This document shows positions 26,508 through 34,734 of a stretch of DNA of 64,000 bases, in pieces. The position numbers and the translations under genes are program-made. Each line of letters starts with the position of its first letter. Position 1 is the stretch's first letter. The DNA comes from Lysinibacillus fusiformis. Lineage in GTDB: Bacteria > Bacillota > Bacilli > Bacillales_A > Planococcaceae. Location of the stretch: assembly GCF_007362955.1 (NCBI RefSeq), contig NZ_CP041696.1, positions 4,278,001-4,342,000 on the forward strand, read 5' to 3'. The notes under the pieces were generated by a model, which searched no databases, had not been told where the DNA came from, and worked only from the letters and a program-made list of their open reading frames with translations.

Positions 26508-26672
26508 TATTGAACTAACGGGGCAGGATAGTTTAAGAAGGAAATCAGAAAAATGTAAAAACTACTTGTAGTCTCGATACTTCTAAAATTTGTGCTCCAT
26601 TCAAATAAAAAAATAGGCACCTTTTCTGGTAACGGGTTCGGTTCAGAGGGAGAAAAACAAAAATAACAGCAT

Positions 26673-26703
26673 AAAAAGAGGTGCAATTAGCACCTCTTTT
26701 TAT
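26673..26703. terminator. Terminator hairpin
   Basis: AAAAAGAGGTGC and GCACCTCTTTTT around AATTA. Symmetrical, 48 bases beyond the end of the minus-strand PP2C-like gene. Confidence 0.8.
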
Positions 26704-26750
26704 ATAATATTTAGTTTCATAATTAGCAGACCAATTAGTTAATATTTTAC

Positions 26751-27566
26751 CTACTGATTGCTTGGTCTGGTAGCTCTCTTCGAAATATTTACCTTCAAGG
26801 AAACTATCGTAGTGCTATCTCTGACATCATTATTCTTGATGTTCTTTAGCATGGACCAAATGTTACTTTCATCATCATTCTGGTTATTGAACGAATTATA
26901 AATGTTTATCGGGTTTGAATATGGTTCATTCGGACATTCAATTAAACCATCGGTTGTAAGGAACAGACGATTTTCTCCTTGTCTTAATTCCCTTTTCCCA
27001 ACAGTGTAGCAAGGAACTTCTTGTTCAAAAGTATTGACTTGACCTATCCATTCATAAAATTGTCTTTGATTTAACTGATATTGACTTAGCGCAGCTAATT
27101 CTTGATGAAATAAATAAAGAATACAGTCACCGACAGAAAACCACCAAACATACTTATCTTTCCTTGCCACAATTAAACAGGCGGTTTCCCCTGTAACTTT
27201 TCGACAAACAGATAAGAACTCTTCAGATTGAAACAAATTTAAAATCTTATCTTCCAACCTTTTAAAAGTTTGATGATTTGTCGGTAAGGATAATAAATCT
27301 TTAATTTGGGATTTTTCATTATCGAAATGTTTCAAAATTATTTTTGCACTCTCTGATGTATTATGAGCATCAAGAAGAATGATGAACTCCCAATCTTCCT
27401 TTACATTGAACCAAACCAAACACCCATCTTCGTTCTTATACTGTCCTGCATTTGAATTACCACCATAACGCCCAACTCCAATATGATTGAGTTGAAGAAA
27501 ACTTGGTTTATCAATGAAATTTTCTTGGCTACCAACCCAACTAAAATCTTCGATAGCGTTATTCAT
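26751..27566 (-). CDS. PP2C-like phosphatase domain protein
   Basis: A 271-residue protein with recognisable PP2C/SpoIIE-type metal motifs: LLDAHNTSES in place of DGHGG, FSVGDCILYL, FLTTDGLIE and the final DSTTIVSLKV. No sensor or membrane domain. It would dephosphorylate Ser/Thr-phosphorylated proteins, but the altered first motif (D-A-H-N) may change metal binding. It overlaps the upstream HIT gene by eight bases, so the two are translationally coupled. Confidence 0.75.
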   Translation of the reverse strand: MNNAIEDFSWVGSQENFIDKPSFLQLNHIGVGRYGGNSNAGQYKNEDGCLVWFNVKEDWEFIILLDAHNTSESAKIILKHFDNEKSQIKDLLSLPTNHQTFKRLEDKILNLFQSEEFLSVCRKVTGETACLIVARKDKYVWWFSVGDCILYLFHQELAALSQYQLNQRQFYEWIGQVNTFEQEVPCYTVGKRELRQGENRLFLTTDGLIECPNEPYSNPINIYNSFNNQNDDESNIWSMLKNIKNNDVRDSTTIVSLKVNISKRATRPSNQ

Positions 27567-28011
27567 ATGGATTATTCTCTAGAAATGTTTTAAGGCGATT
27601 ACAAAGTTCAATAACATCATTATTGTCGCCCATAGGAGCACTTTCCCAATTGTAAACCTCGGATGGTCCCCAATATTCTTTTGGCGTATTTGGATAGCGG
27701 GCTACTAGATGCATATGAAGATGTGGAACTGAATTTCCTGAAACAAATGAATAGATGTGTTCAGCATTTTCTGACTCTCTTAGAGCTTTACTAATCCAAG
27801 CCATAATGACACCAAACGCTTTTGCTTCTTCCATTGTCATATCAGCAAGTGTCGGAACGTGTCTTTTTAAATCAATCATAATATGACCAAGATAGTTTGG
27901 ATTTCCATTTCTATCAATATGACCAACAAAAACATATTTGTCTTCGTAAATCATTACTCCTGAAGTTTGAATGTTACCAGCGTGTTTATTACAAATAAAA
28001 CAATCGTTCAA
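27559..28011 (-). CDS. HIT family nucleotide hydrolase/transferase
   Basis: A 150-residue histidine-triad protein. The signature HLHMHLVAR holds the three catalytic histidines. An N-terminal C-x-x-C (DCFICNKHAG) with a later histidine may bind zinc. HIT enzymes cleave nucleotide phosphoramidates, dinucleoside polyphosphates or adenylylated substrates. First gene of a two-gene unit with the PP2C-like gene. Its promoter is in the 28012-28100 gap. Confidence 0.88.
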   Translation of the reverse strand: MNDCFICNKHAGNIQTSGVMIYEDKYVFVGHIDRNGNPNYLGHIMIDLKRHVPTLADMTMEEAKAFGVIMAWISKALRESENAEHIYSFVSGNSVPHLHMHLVARYPNTPKEYWGPSEVYNWESAPMGDNNDVIELCNRLKTFLENNPYE

Positions 28012-28107
28012 AAAGTTTCTCCCCTTTTTCGAATATTTCTAAAATTATAATATAATTTTAGTCTTATTTGTATATTTTTCCAAAGGAATTTAATTTCCTA
28101 TAAAAAA

Positions 28108-28129
28108 ACACCGCCAAAAGTGGAGGTGT
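28108..28129 (-). terminator. Minus-strand terminator
   Basis: Read on the minus strand, ACACCTCC and GGCGGTGT pair with one mismatch and are followed by TTTTTTT. It lies upstream of the HIT gene, so it should stop transcripts arriving from the DUF2785 gene. Confidence 0.6.
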
Positions 28130-28383
28130 CATCTCAAATAAATAATATCCTTTAAATCGAAAACCTTGTCTATTCCTAATCGCTGTGATGGAGTTCCAAC
28201 TTTAGGGGTGTTTCTTTCAGAGAAGGGAACGCTTTTTTTACTTGAGTTATTAATACCTAATAGCCTTGATAAACAAGCAAAAAGAAAGAGCGTGTTTAAA
28301 AAAAGATTAATTAAAACATGCTCTTTATATATTTTATTGAATCATTCTTTTATAAAAAAGTTTGATCATTTCTATGATATCTC

Positions 28384-28409
28384 CTCCATTAAAGCGCCCT
28401 TTAATGGAG
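28384..28409. repeat. Perfect 11-bp hairpin
   Basis: CTCCATTAAAG and CTTTAATGGAG around CGCC, 60 bases after the DUF2785 stop. There is no T-run on either side. It could stabilise or end that transcript. Confidence 0.6.
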
Positions 28410-28469
28410 AAACATGCCAGGCAATCCCTCAGCCAATTTTCCATGGCTTGGGACACCCCCTCTAATCCT

Positions 28470-29336
28470 TTAACTGATAGAAAATCTGTTCAATTTTGCC
28501 TCAGTACCAAGCATGGCAGTATTAAGCTCATTTCCTCGGCTATCTTGTACCCTTCTGAAATAGAGACTGCGTAAAAAATTCTTGCTGTTCACGCGAGCAA
28601 TCACCTGACTGCGACTTCTCGACAAATTGCAGCATTGCGCTAAGCAGCTAATCCAATCAGCGATTTCTTGATGTGGAAGTAACTCTTTGTCAATCATCGT
28701 ATCCACGATGTTGACCAACCGCTCATCATCCTCATCACTAAAAATATGTCTTCCATTATGTAGCATGCCAGAAATAGCGACAAAAACCTCACGCAGCATT
28801 GCAACGCTGCTCTCCTCGCACTGTACCAGCTCGACAAAAACATCTGCACCGTGAGACACGCTGTGAGCCCAGCCTTCTACTGAAAGGTAACCCCGCAGAT
28901 CCTTCTCCTCTTTATAATAACGGAGCATTGCTTGCATTAATTGCTCAATTTCTTCTTGATTTAAAAATGGATTCTGTCTGTGGTGTTGTATAATCAAAGC
29001 GATAGGCAAGGCAGAAAACGTCCTTGTGAAAATTGACTGATCATCCTCGCTGCCAATATTATAGAACAAATGGTTCTCATCAGTCAGAACAGTTAAGAGG
29101 CTACGCAACTCCTCTCCACTGAACCTATTCTCTTCCTTAATCCACATATAAAACATCGGATAAATCAGGTTATCCCGTAATTCTGGCTGAGGATCGCCAA
29201 TATATTGAAGTAACAAAGGTAAGAAATGTTGATGCTGCTCACCTTCGCGTAACTGATACTCATCCTTCTCAATTCTTTGCAAATCCAGCATCAATTTCGT
29301 CCTTGTATCCTCAAATGTTCTTGTTCTTTTCGACAT
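28470..29336 (-). CDS. DUF2785 domain protein
   Basis: A 288-residue, all-helical cytosolic protein with the DUF2785 pattern: L-R-D-N-L-I-Y-P-M-F-Y-M-W-I near residue 60, R-T-F-S-A-L-P-I-A-L-I-I, and the histidine-containing VEGWAHSVSHGADVF motif. The last of these suggests a binding site. Function unknown in the family. Its ribosome binding site is buried in a perfect hairpin (29342-29373). Confidence 0.82.
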   Translation of the reverse strand: MSKRTRTFEDTRTKLMLDLQRIEKDEYQLREGEQHQHFLPLLLQYIGDPQPELRDNLIYPMFYMWIKEENRFSGEELRSLLTVLTDENHLFYNIGSEDDQSIFTRTFSALPIALIIQHHRQNPFLNQEEIEQLMQAMLRYYKEEKDLRGYLSVEGWAHSVSHGADVFVELVQCEESSVAMLREVFVAISGMLHNGRHIFSDEDDERLVNIVDTMIDKELLPHQEIADWISCLAQCCNLSRSRSQVIARVNSKNFLRSLYFRRVQDSRGNELNTAMLGTEAKLNRFSIS

Positions 29337-29341
29337 AAAAA

Positions 29342-29373
29342 TACCCCTTTAGATAATCATATCTAAAGGGGTA
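29342..29373 (-). promoter_or_regulatory. Hairpin sequestering the DUF2785 ribosome binding site
   Basis: Perfect 13-bp arms (29342-29354 and 29361-29373) flank a six-base loop. On the minus strand the 3' arm contains AAAGGGG, the only Shine-Dalgarno sequence, seven bases from the ATG at 29336. In mRNA the site would be closed unless the stem is melted or read through. As DNA it could instead be an operator. Confidence 0.7.
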
Positions 29374-29481
29374 AAACGGTGCAACTTTATTTAAAACAGT
29401 ACATCTTTTTGCTAAACGGTACGTCTTTATTTCAAATCTACAGTTATAATAAGTTTGTGAAAGATTGTACTTAAGCAAACG

Positions 29482-29528
29482 GGGGCTTTAGCAAAAGATT
29501 ACTGAGCTGCATAGACGGCCCTTTTTTT
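29482..29528 (+). repeat. GGGGGCTTTA element, copy 2
   Basis: GGGGGCTTTA, then AAAGATTACTGAGCTGC and a T-run at 29523. It aligns with 26461 over about 30 bases. Confidence 0.6.
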
Positions 29529-29577
29529 ATTGTGGAAATAATAATGTAAAGCTTATAATTTAATAGGGTGATTAAAA

Positions 29578-30009
29578 GTGACTATACAACATAAAAAGAT
29601 AAACGATTTCTATGATAGTCGTAGACTGTTCAATAAATATCAACGTAAAAATACACCAAGCGTAATCTTTATCGCAGGGTTAGGCGATAGCCATAAAACA
29701 TGGAATAAGGTCCAAGACCGAATATCGGATGAAACGTCAACCTTGTCCTATGACAGGGCGGGCATTGGCAGGAGTCAAGACGTAGCAGCCCCGCGGACTT
29801 GCTGTGATCTTGTCGAGGATCTCTCCGAATTGTTGCAAGCGCTTGACGTGGAGAAACCTTATATATTAGTAGGCCATTCCTTTGGTGGGTTGATCGCCAG
29901 ATTGTATACCAGTCTTTATCCGCTAGATATCTGTGGTTTGGTTTTGGTTGACGCTGCACCGGAATATAAAGAACTTGCCTATGAAAAGGCTCTACCTAAG
30001 GTTCGTTAA
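29578..30009 (+). pseudogene. Truncated alpha/beta hydrolase
   Basis: The N-terminal 143 residues are well preserved: FIAGLGDSHKTW, YDRAGIGRS, nucleophile elbow GHSFGG and LVLVDAAPEY. The frame then ends in V-R-stop, and the following DNA does not continue the fold. The acid and catalytic histidine, which lie in the missing 100-120 residues, are absent, so the product should be inactive. A GTG start has GGGTGAT upstream. The gene probably lost its 3' half by deletion. Confidence 0.8.
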
Positions 30010-30090
30010 AAATGATTTTACTCATGCTTTCTCCCGTTCTTAATATCGTATATTTTAGTATAACGAGATTTTTTTGTGAAATGAACAAAA

Positions 30091-30135
30091 AACCCCGAAT
30101 AGGGTCACTTGTTAAAGTGTCCACTATTCCGGGTT
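30091..30135. repeat. Long imperfect hairpin
   Basis: AACCCCGAATAGGGTCACTT pairs with AAGTGTCC-A-CTATTCCGGGTT with two mismatches and a bulge. The preceding TTTTTTT (30070) suggests a minus-strand terminator or an IS end. The 30010-30611 gap otherwise holds a minus-strand peptide relic (R-S-D-T-D-A-T-N-R-F-A-S) near 30290-30360. Confidence 0.6.
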
Positions 30136-30572
30136 CAGTTCATGAAGAGGAATGTTTAGAAAGCTCAAGTACAAATATTACTGTATTTATTTAAGGTTGG
30201 TTTTTCTTACTTCTTATTCTGATCTTCATCAAGTTGGCTTATTGCTTCCGAGTGTACCTATTCGTACCAGTTAAATAACTTATACCTTTTCTTTAAATAC
30301 CTCAATCATACGACAAATAGAAGCGAATCGATTTGTAGCATCTGTATCAGATCGTTCTATTCAATACAAAGTTTTCCATCATCTAAATCTTTTAAAAATT
30401 TTTTGAATTGAAAACAATGGTTTAAAGAAGTTATGTTAGATTAACTTTGAACAAATTGAATAGGAATCAAATTGGCATCTTTTCCGATTTAGGTAGGTAT
30501 CTTCCTAATTAATTTGTGACCTGTTACGCTCACACTGCGGAACGACATGATTAATATCATTATGATGGTAAT

Positions 30573-30592
30573 GTCCCCTAAAAATAGGGGAC
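30573..30592. repeat. Perfect 8-bp hairpin
   Basis: GTCCCCTA and TAGGGGAC around AAAA, between relic sequences. No nearby gene end explains it. Confidence 0.5.
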
Positions 30593-30611
30593 TAAAAGGG
30601 ACTCTTGTTAA

Positions 30612-30815
30612 AGTAAAATCGCTATACAGCCTTTGTATATTTTATGTGAAAGTAATGAACCTTTAAAAGTATCACAAACCTTGATATATAAAGCGCTTGC
30701 AGTCCTAATAGTAAGTGATCACATCCTTACTGGTGAAGTAACTACTACAGAAGAGCGCCAAACTACTTTTAAGGACATGTTGAAAGTAGAATTGTTAGTT
30801 ATTGTGGAAATTTAA
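30612..30815 (+). pseudogene. Orphan protein fragment facing topB
   Basis: An open frame without a proper start encodes [19 protein letters not shown] and [19 protein letters not shown]. This has the composition of a real protein, but it is cut on the left by TAA and runs on the right into the 3' end of the topoisomerase gene on the other strand. Probably the middle of a lost gene. Family unknown. Confidence 0.4.
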
Positions 30816-32973
30816 AATTAATCTTACGTTCTTTTTCATCCCAAATTAGGTGAGCATTAAATGTCTTCTCGCCCTTTTTAAACCCTTTAATCAAATCCGT
30901 TTCACCAGAGGCTAGGAGCTTTTTTATATTAGCTTGTGTAATGGTTTTTCTCAGGATTTTCTTAGAAACAGAGAATTTGCAGTTAGCAGCTTTATAATTT
31001 GAACAACCGTAAAAAGTACCATGATCTATGATTGACCCCTCGCAAAGGATACATTTCCCAACAACTGTTTTTTCTTTTTTATATTTTTTATTATACGGAT
31101 TATTTGCAGTGATTTTATCGACTGCATTTTGATTAAATGCCCATTCCTTTTCACGCTCGTTAGCATCTGAAATCAATTTGTCAGCAAGCTTTTTTACTTG
31201 TTCCATAAATGCTTTTGGAGAAGCGTTGCCTTCACCGATTTCAGTTAGTCGTTGCTCCCATTTACCTGTCATTGAAGGAGACGTTAATATGCTTTCACCT
31301 AGTGCCTCGATAAGTAACATGCCCTTAGTTGTTGCAAAGACTTGGTTTTTCTTAACTTCGATATAGTTTCGATCTTTAAGTGTGCCAATAATTCCAGCGC
31401 GTGTTGCTTCAGTACCTAAACCTTCAGTTTTAGATAAAACCTTTTCTAATTCAGCATCTTCTAAATGTTTACCAGCTGTTTTCATTACTGTAATTAAATT
31501 ACCTTCAGAATATCTATTGGGTGGCTGTGTTTCGCCTTTTTTTACATTTGTTTTAGAAACGATTCCTAGCTCATTTTCATTAAGTAGGGGAAGCAATTCA
31601 TCTTCTTCTGTAGATAAAGTGTCTTTAGAATGATAAATTACTTTACGCCAACCTTCTTCAATTTGCACTTTGCCCTTAGAAATGAACTCTGCACGTTTTT
31701 CTACAAGTGAATGAATTGTGGTGTAAGAAAAAATTGCATTGTTATAATGAGCTGCAATGACTTGTCGAACGACTAAATCATATATTTTTTCTTCTTCCGC
31801 GCTAAGCTTAGAAAAATTAGGTAACTGCTCTGTAATAATAATCGCATGGTGATCGGTAACTTTTTTTTCGTTTACGAATCTTTTATTATGCATAATTGAA
31901 TTTGTTGGCGGTGGAAGAAGGTTTTTAAACTTATCAATTTTACTCAAATTTTCTAATATAATTGGTAATGTTTTTGCTTCTTCGATCGTCAAAAATTGTG
32001 AATCAGATCTTGGATATGAAACCAAGCCCTTCAAATAGAGTTTTTGCAAAATATCTAGCGTATTTTGTGGTGAGAATTTATATGCCTTATTTGCAGTTGC
32101 TTGTAATGCAGATAGGTTGAACAACAAAGGAGGAGCGTATTCCTTTGTTTCTTTTTTTATATTAGTAATTTCTACATTTTTATTGATACAGAAATTAGCG
32201 ATTGCAATTGCTTGTTTTTCCTCTTGAACTCTTGAAATATTATTTTTATGCCATTTCGCTTTTAACATTTTTCCATCAAAATTAAATTCTGCATCAACTT
32301 CCCAAAAAGGTTCAGACTTAAAATTTGCTATTTCATGCTCGCGTTTAACGATTAGCGCAAGTGTAGGTGTTTGTACTCGACCGATTGAAAAAACATCTTT
32401 AACGCCGTTTTTTTTGAGTAGCACTGTATACAGTCGAGATGTATTGATCCCAATTAACCAATCCGCACATGAACGACTTAATGCTTCGAAATATATATCT
32501 CTCGTTTTCTCTTCTGGTAGTAAGTTTGAAAAACCATTTTTTACAGCGTTTTCAGTTAAAGATGATATCCATAAACGCTTCATTGGTTTATTAACAGCGC
32601 ACACTTTTAAAATGGTACGAATAATTAACTCACCTTCACGCCCTGCATCCCCACCAATGATGATTTCTCGAATATCAGGTCTTTTTACTAAACCTTTAAT
32701 TACATTGAATTGTTTATATTTTGATTTAGTCACTTTATATTCGAATCGATCTGGAATAATCGGTAATGTTTCTAATGTCCATTTCTTCCATGCTGGATTA
32801 TATTCCTCAGGTGCTTTTAATTCACAGAGATGCCCTATAGCCCATGTGATAAGTGCTCCATCAGGAAAGTATGTGTTTGGCTTAACTTCAAAATAACCAG
32901 GTTTTTTTGTAAAAGAAAAAGGTGCTGCTAATTTTGCTGCTTGGTCTGGTTTTTCTGCAATTACTATTTTCAT
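30799..32973 (-). CDS. topB: DNA topoisomerase III
   Basis: A full-length 724-residue type IA topoisomerase that decatenates DNA through a transient single-strand break. The Toprim domain opens [12 protein letters not shown] and carries [11 protein letters not shown]. The active-site tyrosine is Y320 in [10 protein letters not shown]. The C-terminus has one zinc ribbon (CILC, then Y-G-C-S-N and N-C-K-F) followed by a basic tail, as in the plasmid/ICE and chromosomal TopB group. The nearest neighbours are relics, so it may mark the edge of an inserted segment. Confidence 0.93.
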   Translation of the reverse strand: MKIVIAEKPDQAAKLAAPFSFTKKPGYFEVKPNTYFPDGALITWAIGHLCELKAPEEYNPAWKKWTLETLPIIPDRFEYKVTKSKYKQFNVIKGLVKRPDIREIIIGGDAGREGELIIRTILKVCAVNKPMKRLWISSLTENAVKNGFSNLLPEEKTRDIYFEALSRSCADWLIGINTSRLYTVLLKKNGVKDVFSIGRVQTPTLALIVKREHEIANFKSEPFWEVDAEFNFDGKMLKAKWHKNNISRVQEEKQAIAIANFCINKNVEITNIKKETKEYAPPLLFNLSALQATANKAYKFSPQNTLDILQKLYLKGLVSYPRSDSQFLTIEEAKTLPIILENLSKIDKFKNLLPPPTNSIMHNKRFVNEKKVTDHHAIIITEQLPNFSKLSAEEEKIYDLVVRQVIAAHYNNAIFSYTTIHSLVEKRAEFISKGKVQIEEGWRKVIYHSKDTLSTEEDELLPLLNENELGIVSKTNVKKGETQPPNRYSEGNLITVMKTAGKHLEDAELEKVLSKTEGLGTEATRAGIIGTLKDRNYIEVKKNQVFATTKGMLLIEALGESILTSPSMTGKWEQRLTEIGEGNASPKAFMEQVKKLADKLISDANEREKEWAFNQNAVDKITANNPYNKKYKKEKTVVGKCILCEGSIIDHGTFYGCSNYKAANCKFSVSKKILRKTITQANIKKLLASGETDLIKGFKKGEKTFNAHLIWDEKERKINFKFPQ

Positions 32974-33186
32974 ATATCCTTCTCCTATTAATAATAATTA
33001 CAACTTATTGTATAATAATTATAAAGTAATTTTCAGTATAACGGTTATATTAAAAATTATGTTCATCTTTTATTAGGAAATCTAATTTTGATGACTAACA
33101 ACCTAAGCATTTAAGGCAAAATTAAAATTAGGAAATGGCAAGATAACATTTGTCTTTGCTCAGACAGTGCAATGGAAAGGGCTAAA

Positions 33187-33933
33187 ATGGCTAAAATTTA
33201 TCATCATGAACGACAACTAGAAAGAGATTTACAGCATTTAAAGCAAAGAAAAGTTTTATACCAGCTATTTTGTATAGCTGGTCTATGTGTTATTATTTTT
33301 ATCGTTTGGCAGTATCAACTGTTAGTGCTGATACTTGTTGCTGCGGCAATTATAGGACTATATATGTTTAGTCAATGCTCTTTAAGCAAGCAGCTTGGTA
33401 AGGTGACTGCTGGTCTCGCAGGAGAAGATAGGGCCCTACAAGTGCTAAGCGAACTTCCCGCAAGCTATTCCATTTTTCCAGATATACAGATTGTGGTTGA
33501 AGGACGAAAAAGTCAATTAGACACAATTATTGTTGGACCGACTGGTGTTTTTGTGGTAGAAGTGAAAAATCATTCTGGCGTAATTGAGGGTAATGTGAAT
33601 GATCGAGAACTACTGCAAATCAAGCATGACGGACACAAGAAAACAATTTATAATCCTGTGAAGCAGGTTGCCACACATACATATCGTTTGCACCGTTATT
33701 TGTGCCAACATGGGGTCGATTACTGGATACAAGGCACGGTCTATTTTGCAAATGATGCTGTACGGATTGATGTTGCTCCTCATTCATCGACCCCCATTTT
33801 TTCGGTCAAAGACAATGGAAGTAAGCGCTTGCTTTGTTATATAGTAGAAAGACATGGTCAGGCGCTGTCAAGAAGTGAGCAAAGAATGGTTGAAAAACTG
33901 ATCAAACAATTATTAAAAGAACAAGCGAGCTAA
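33187..33933 (+). CDS. Membrane-anchored NERD nuclease-related protein
   Basis: A 248-residue protein: a short charged N-terminus, two adjacent membrane helices (about residues 29-46 and 50-66), then a cytosolic NERD domain with GLAGEDRA, LDTIIVGPTGVFVVEVKNH (D..E.K, the restriction-enzyme-like core) and NPVKQVATHTYRL. NERD domains resemble Mrr-type nucleases, but their activity is mostly untested. I took the ATG at 33187 because GGAAAGG precedes it. The ATG at 33172 overlaps that site. Confidence 0.85.
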   Translation: MAKIYHHERQLERDLQHLKQRKVLYQLFCIAGLCVIIFIVWQYQLLVLILVAAAIIGLYMFSQCSLSKQLGKVTAGLAGEDRALQVLSELPASYSIFPDIQIVVEGRKSQLDTIIVGPTGVFVVEVKNHSGVIEGNVNDRELLQIKHDGHKKTIYNPVKQVATHTYRLHRYLCQHGVDYWIQGTVYFANDAVRIDVAPHSSTPIFSVKDNGSKRLLCYIVERHGQALSRSEQRMVEKLIKQLLKEQAS

Positions 33934-33948
33934 TGAGGCTCGTTTTTT
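33926..33948 (+). terminator. Terminator overlapping the NERD stop codon
   Basis: CGAGC, a seven-base loop containing the TAA, GCTCG and six T residues. Confidence 0.8.
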
Positions 33949-34165
33949 GTTAGCTAAAAATTGGCAAATGTGATTTTAATTTATTGCAACGGAATATTTG
34001 CAACACTATTTGAGTTGGTTTGCTGATAGTCAATCAACGACACGAAAAATCAATAAAGTGACAAATTTAAGAATGGTGTAGTTCGCTTTGTTTGCACACT
34101 GCTAATTACTTTTAGTTTTTAGAGGATGAATAAATTGCGTAAGTATGAATAAGCAAGGAATTAAT

Positions 34166-34200
34166 AAACTAGGTTTTCACAAGTGTGAGCCTAGTTTTTT
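34166..34200 (+). terminator. Terminator-like hairpin
   Basis: AAACTAGG and CCTAGTTT with an inner TCACA/TGTGA pairing, followed by TTTTTT. It is 230 bases after the NERD gene with no gene between. The 33934-34734 gap also holds the RNA candidate and promoter listed separately. Confidence 0.65.
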
Positions 34201-34225
34201 GCTTTTAGTAAAATCATAATACTTG

Positions 34226-34448
34226 TATAATTTATTGGGCTTGTGAATTCTTAACAAGAATGATTCATCCGTTAGACCAAACACACTGATTTTTTCCGCA
34301 TATCATAATAATGAAAGTAAGCGTTTTCTTTATTATTATAGAAGGAAATCACGAGCAAGCGGTTTCTAAATGTCAGTAAAAAGAATTAAATGGTTGATGC
34401 TAAGCCATTTAGCGCTGAAGGCGGGCTAAGCAGGCTCGTTTTTTTTAT
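34226..34448 (+). ncRNA. Candidate structured RNA upstream of aspartokinase
   Basis: TATAAT (34226-34231) is followed by several stems: ATAATAATGAAAG/CTTTATTATTAT (34305-34339), TAAATGG/CCATTTA (34388-34412), and an outer pair ACGAGC (34351-34356) with GCTCGT (34434-34439) that runs into eight T residues. The pattern of a promoter, stems and an intrinsic terminator fits a small RNA or an attenuated leader. It does not match the lysine riboswitch consensus that I know. Confidence 0.4.
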
Positions 34449-34643
34449 GAGCAATATAGAAATTATCGCAGCTATCAATAATCGTTATTGCTAGTTCAGG
34501 CGAAGTTTTGCCCGAATTTGTAAACTAGACGAAAAAAATTTACAAAAACCTTAACTATTTGCTTCGAAATCCGTATAATAAATCAAACAGTGCGAAAATT
34601 GTCCATATTCCATCGGTAAATTGCGTGAATTTTTTAAATTGTA

Positions 34644-34679
34644 TTGACGTGGAGAATGATAATTTGTACACTGTGTACA
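34644..34679 (+). promoter_or_regulatory. Aspartokinase promoter with palindromic operator
   Basis: TTGACG (34644-34649), a 17-base spacer and TACACT (34667-34672). The perfect 7-1-7 palindrome TGTACACTGTGTACA (34665-34679) covers the -10 region, so a regulator bound there would block transcription. It does not fit the GlnR/TnrA consensus (TGTNAN7TNACA). Confidence 0.55.
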
Positions 34680-34734
34680 TTCAATTGTTTTGTGGGGGAA
34701 TACAATTAATTTAAAAAGTTAGGATTTGATGGAT

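Larger units (their letters stand above)
28012..28469. other. Gap between HIT and DUF2785 genes
   Basis: Holds the HIT promoter region, a minus-strand terminator (28108-28129) and a perfect hairpin (28384-28409). Plus-strand frames here show no family resemblance and have no good start. Confidence 0.5.

Noticed and set aside
28166..28574. Two overlapping plus-strand frames of 99 and 70 codons
   Set aside because: They overlap the end of the DUF2785 gene or a hairpin, lack ribosome sites and have no recognisable fold.
34351..34439. Lysine riboswitch upstream of aspartokinase
   Set aside because: The conserved L-box blocks could not be found, and the structure ends 290 bases before the gene with a separate promoter after it.
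34665..34679. GlnR/TnrA box
   Set aside because: Position 5 of the consensus TGTNAN7TNACA does not fit.
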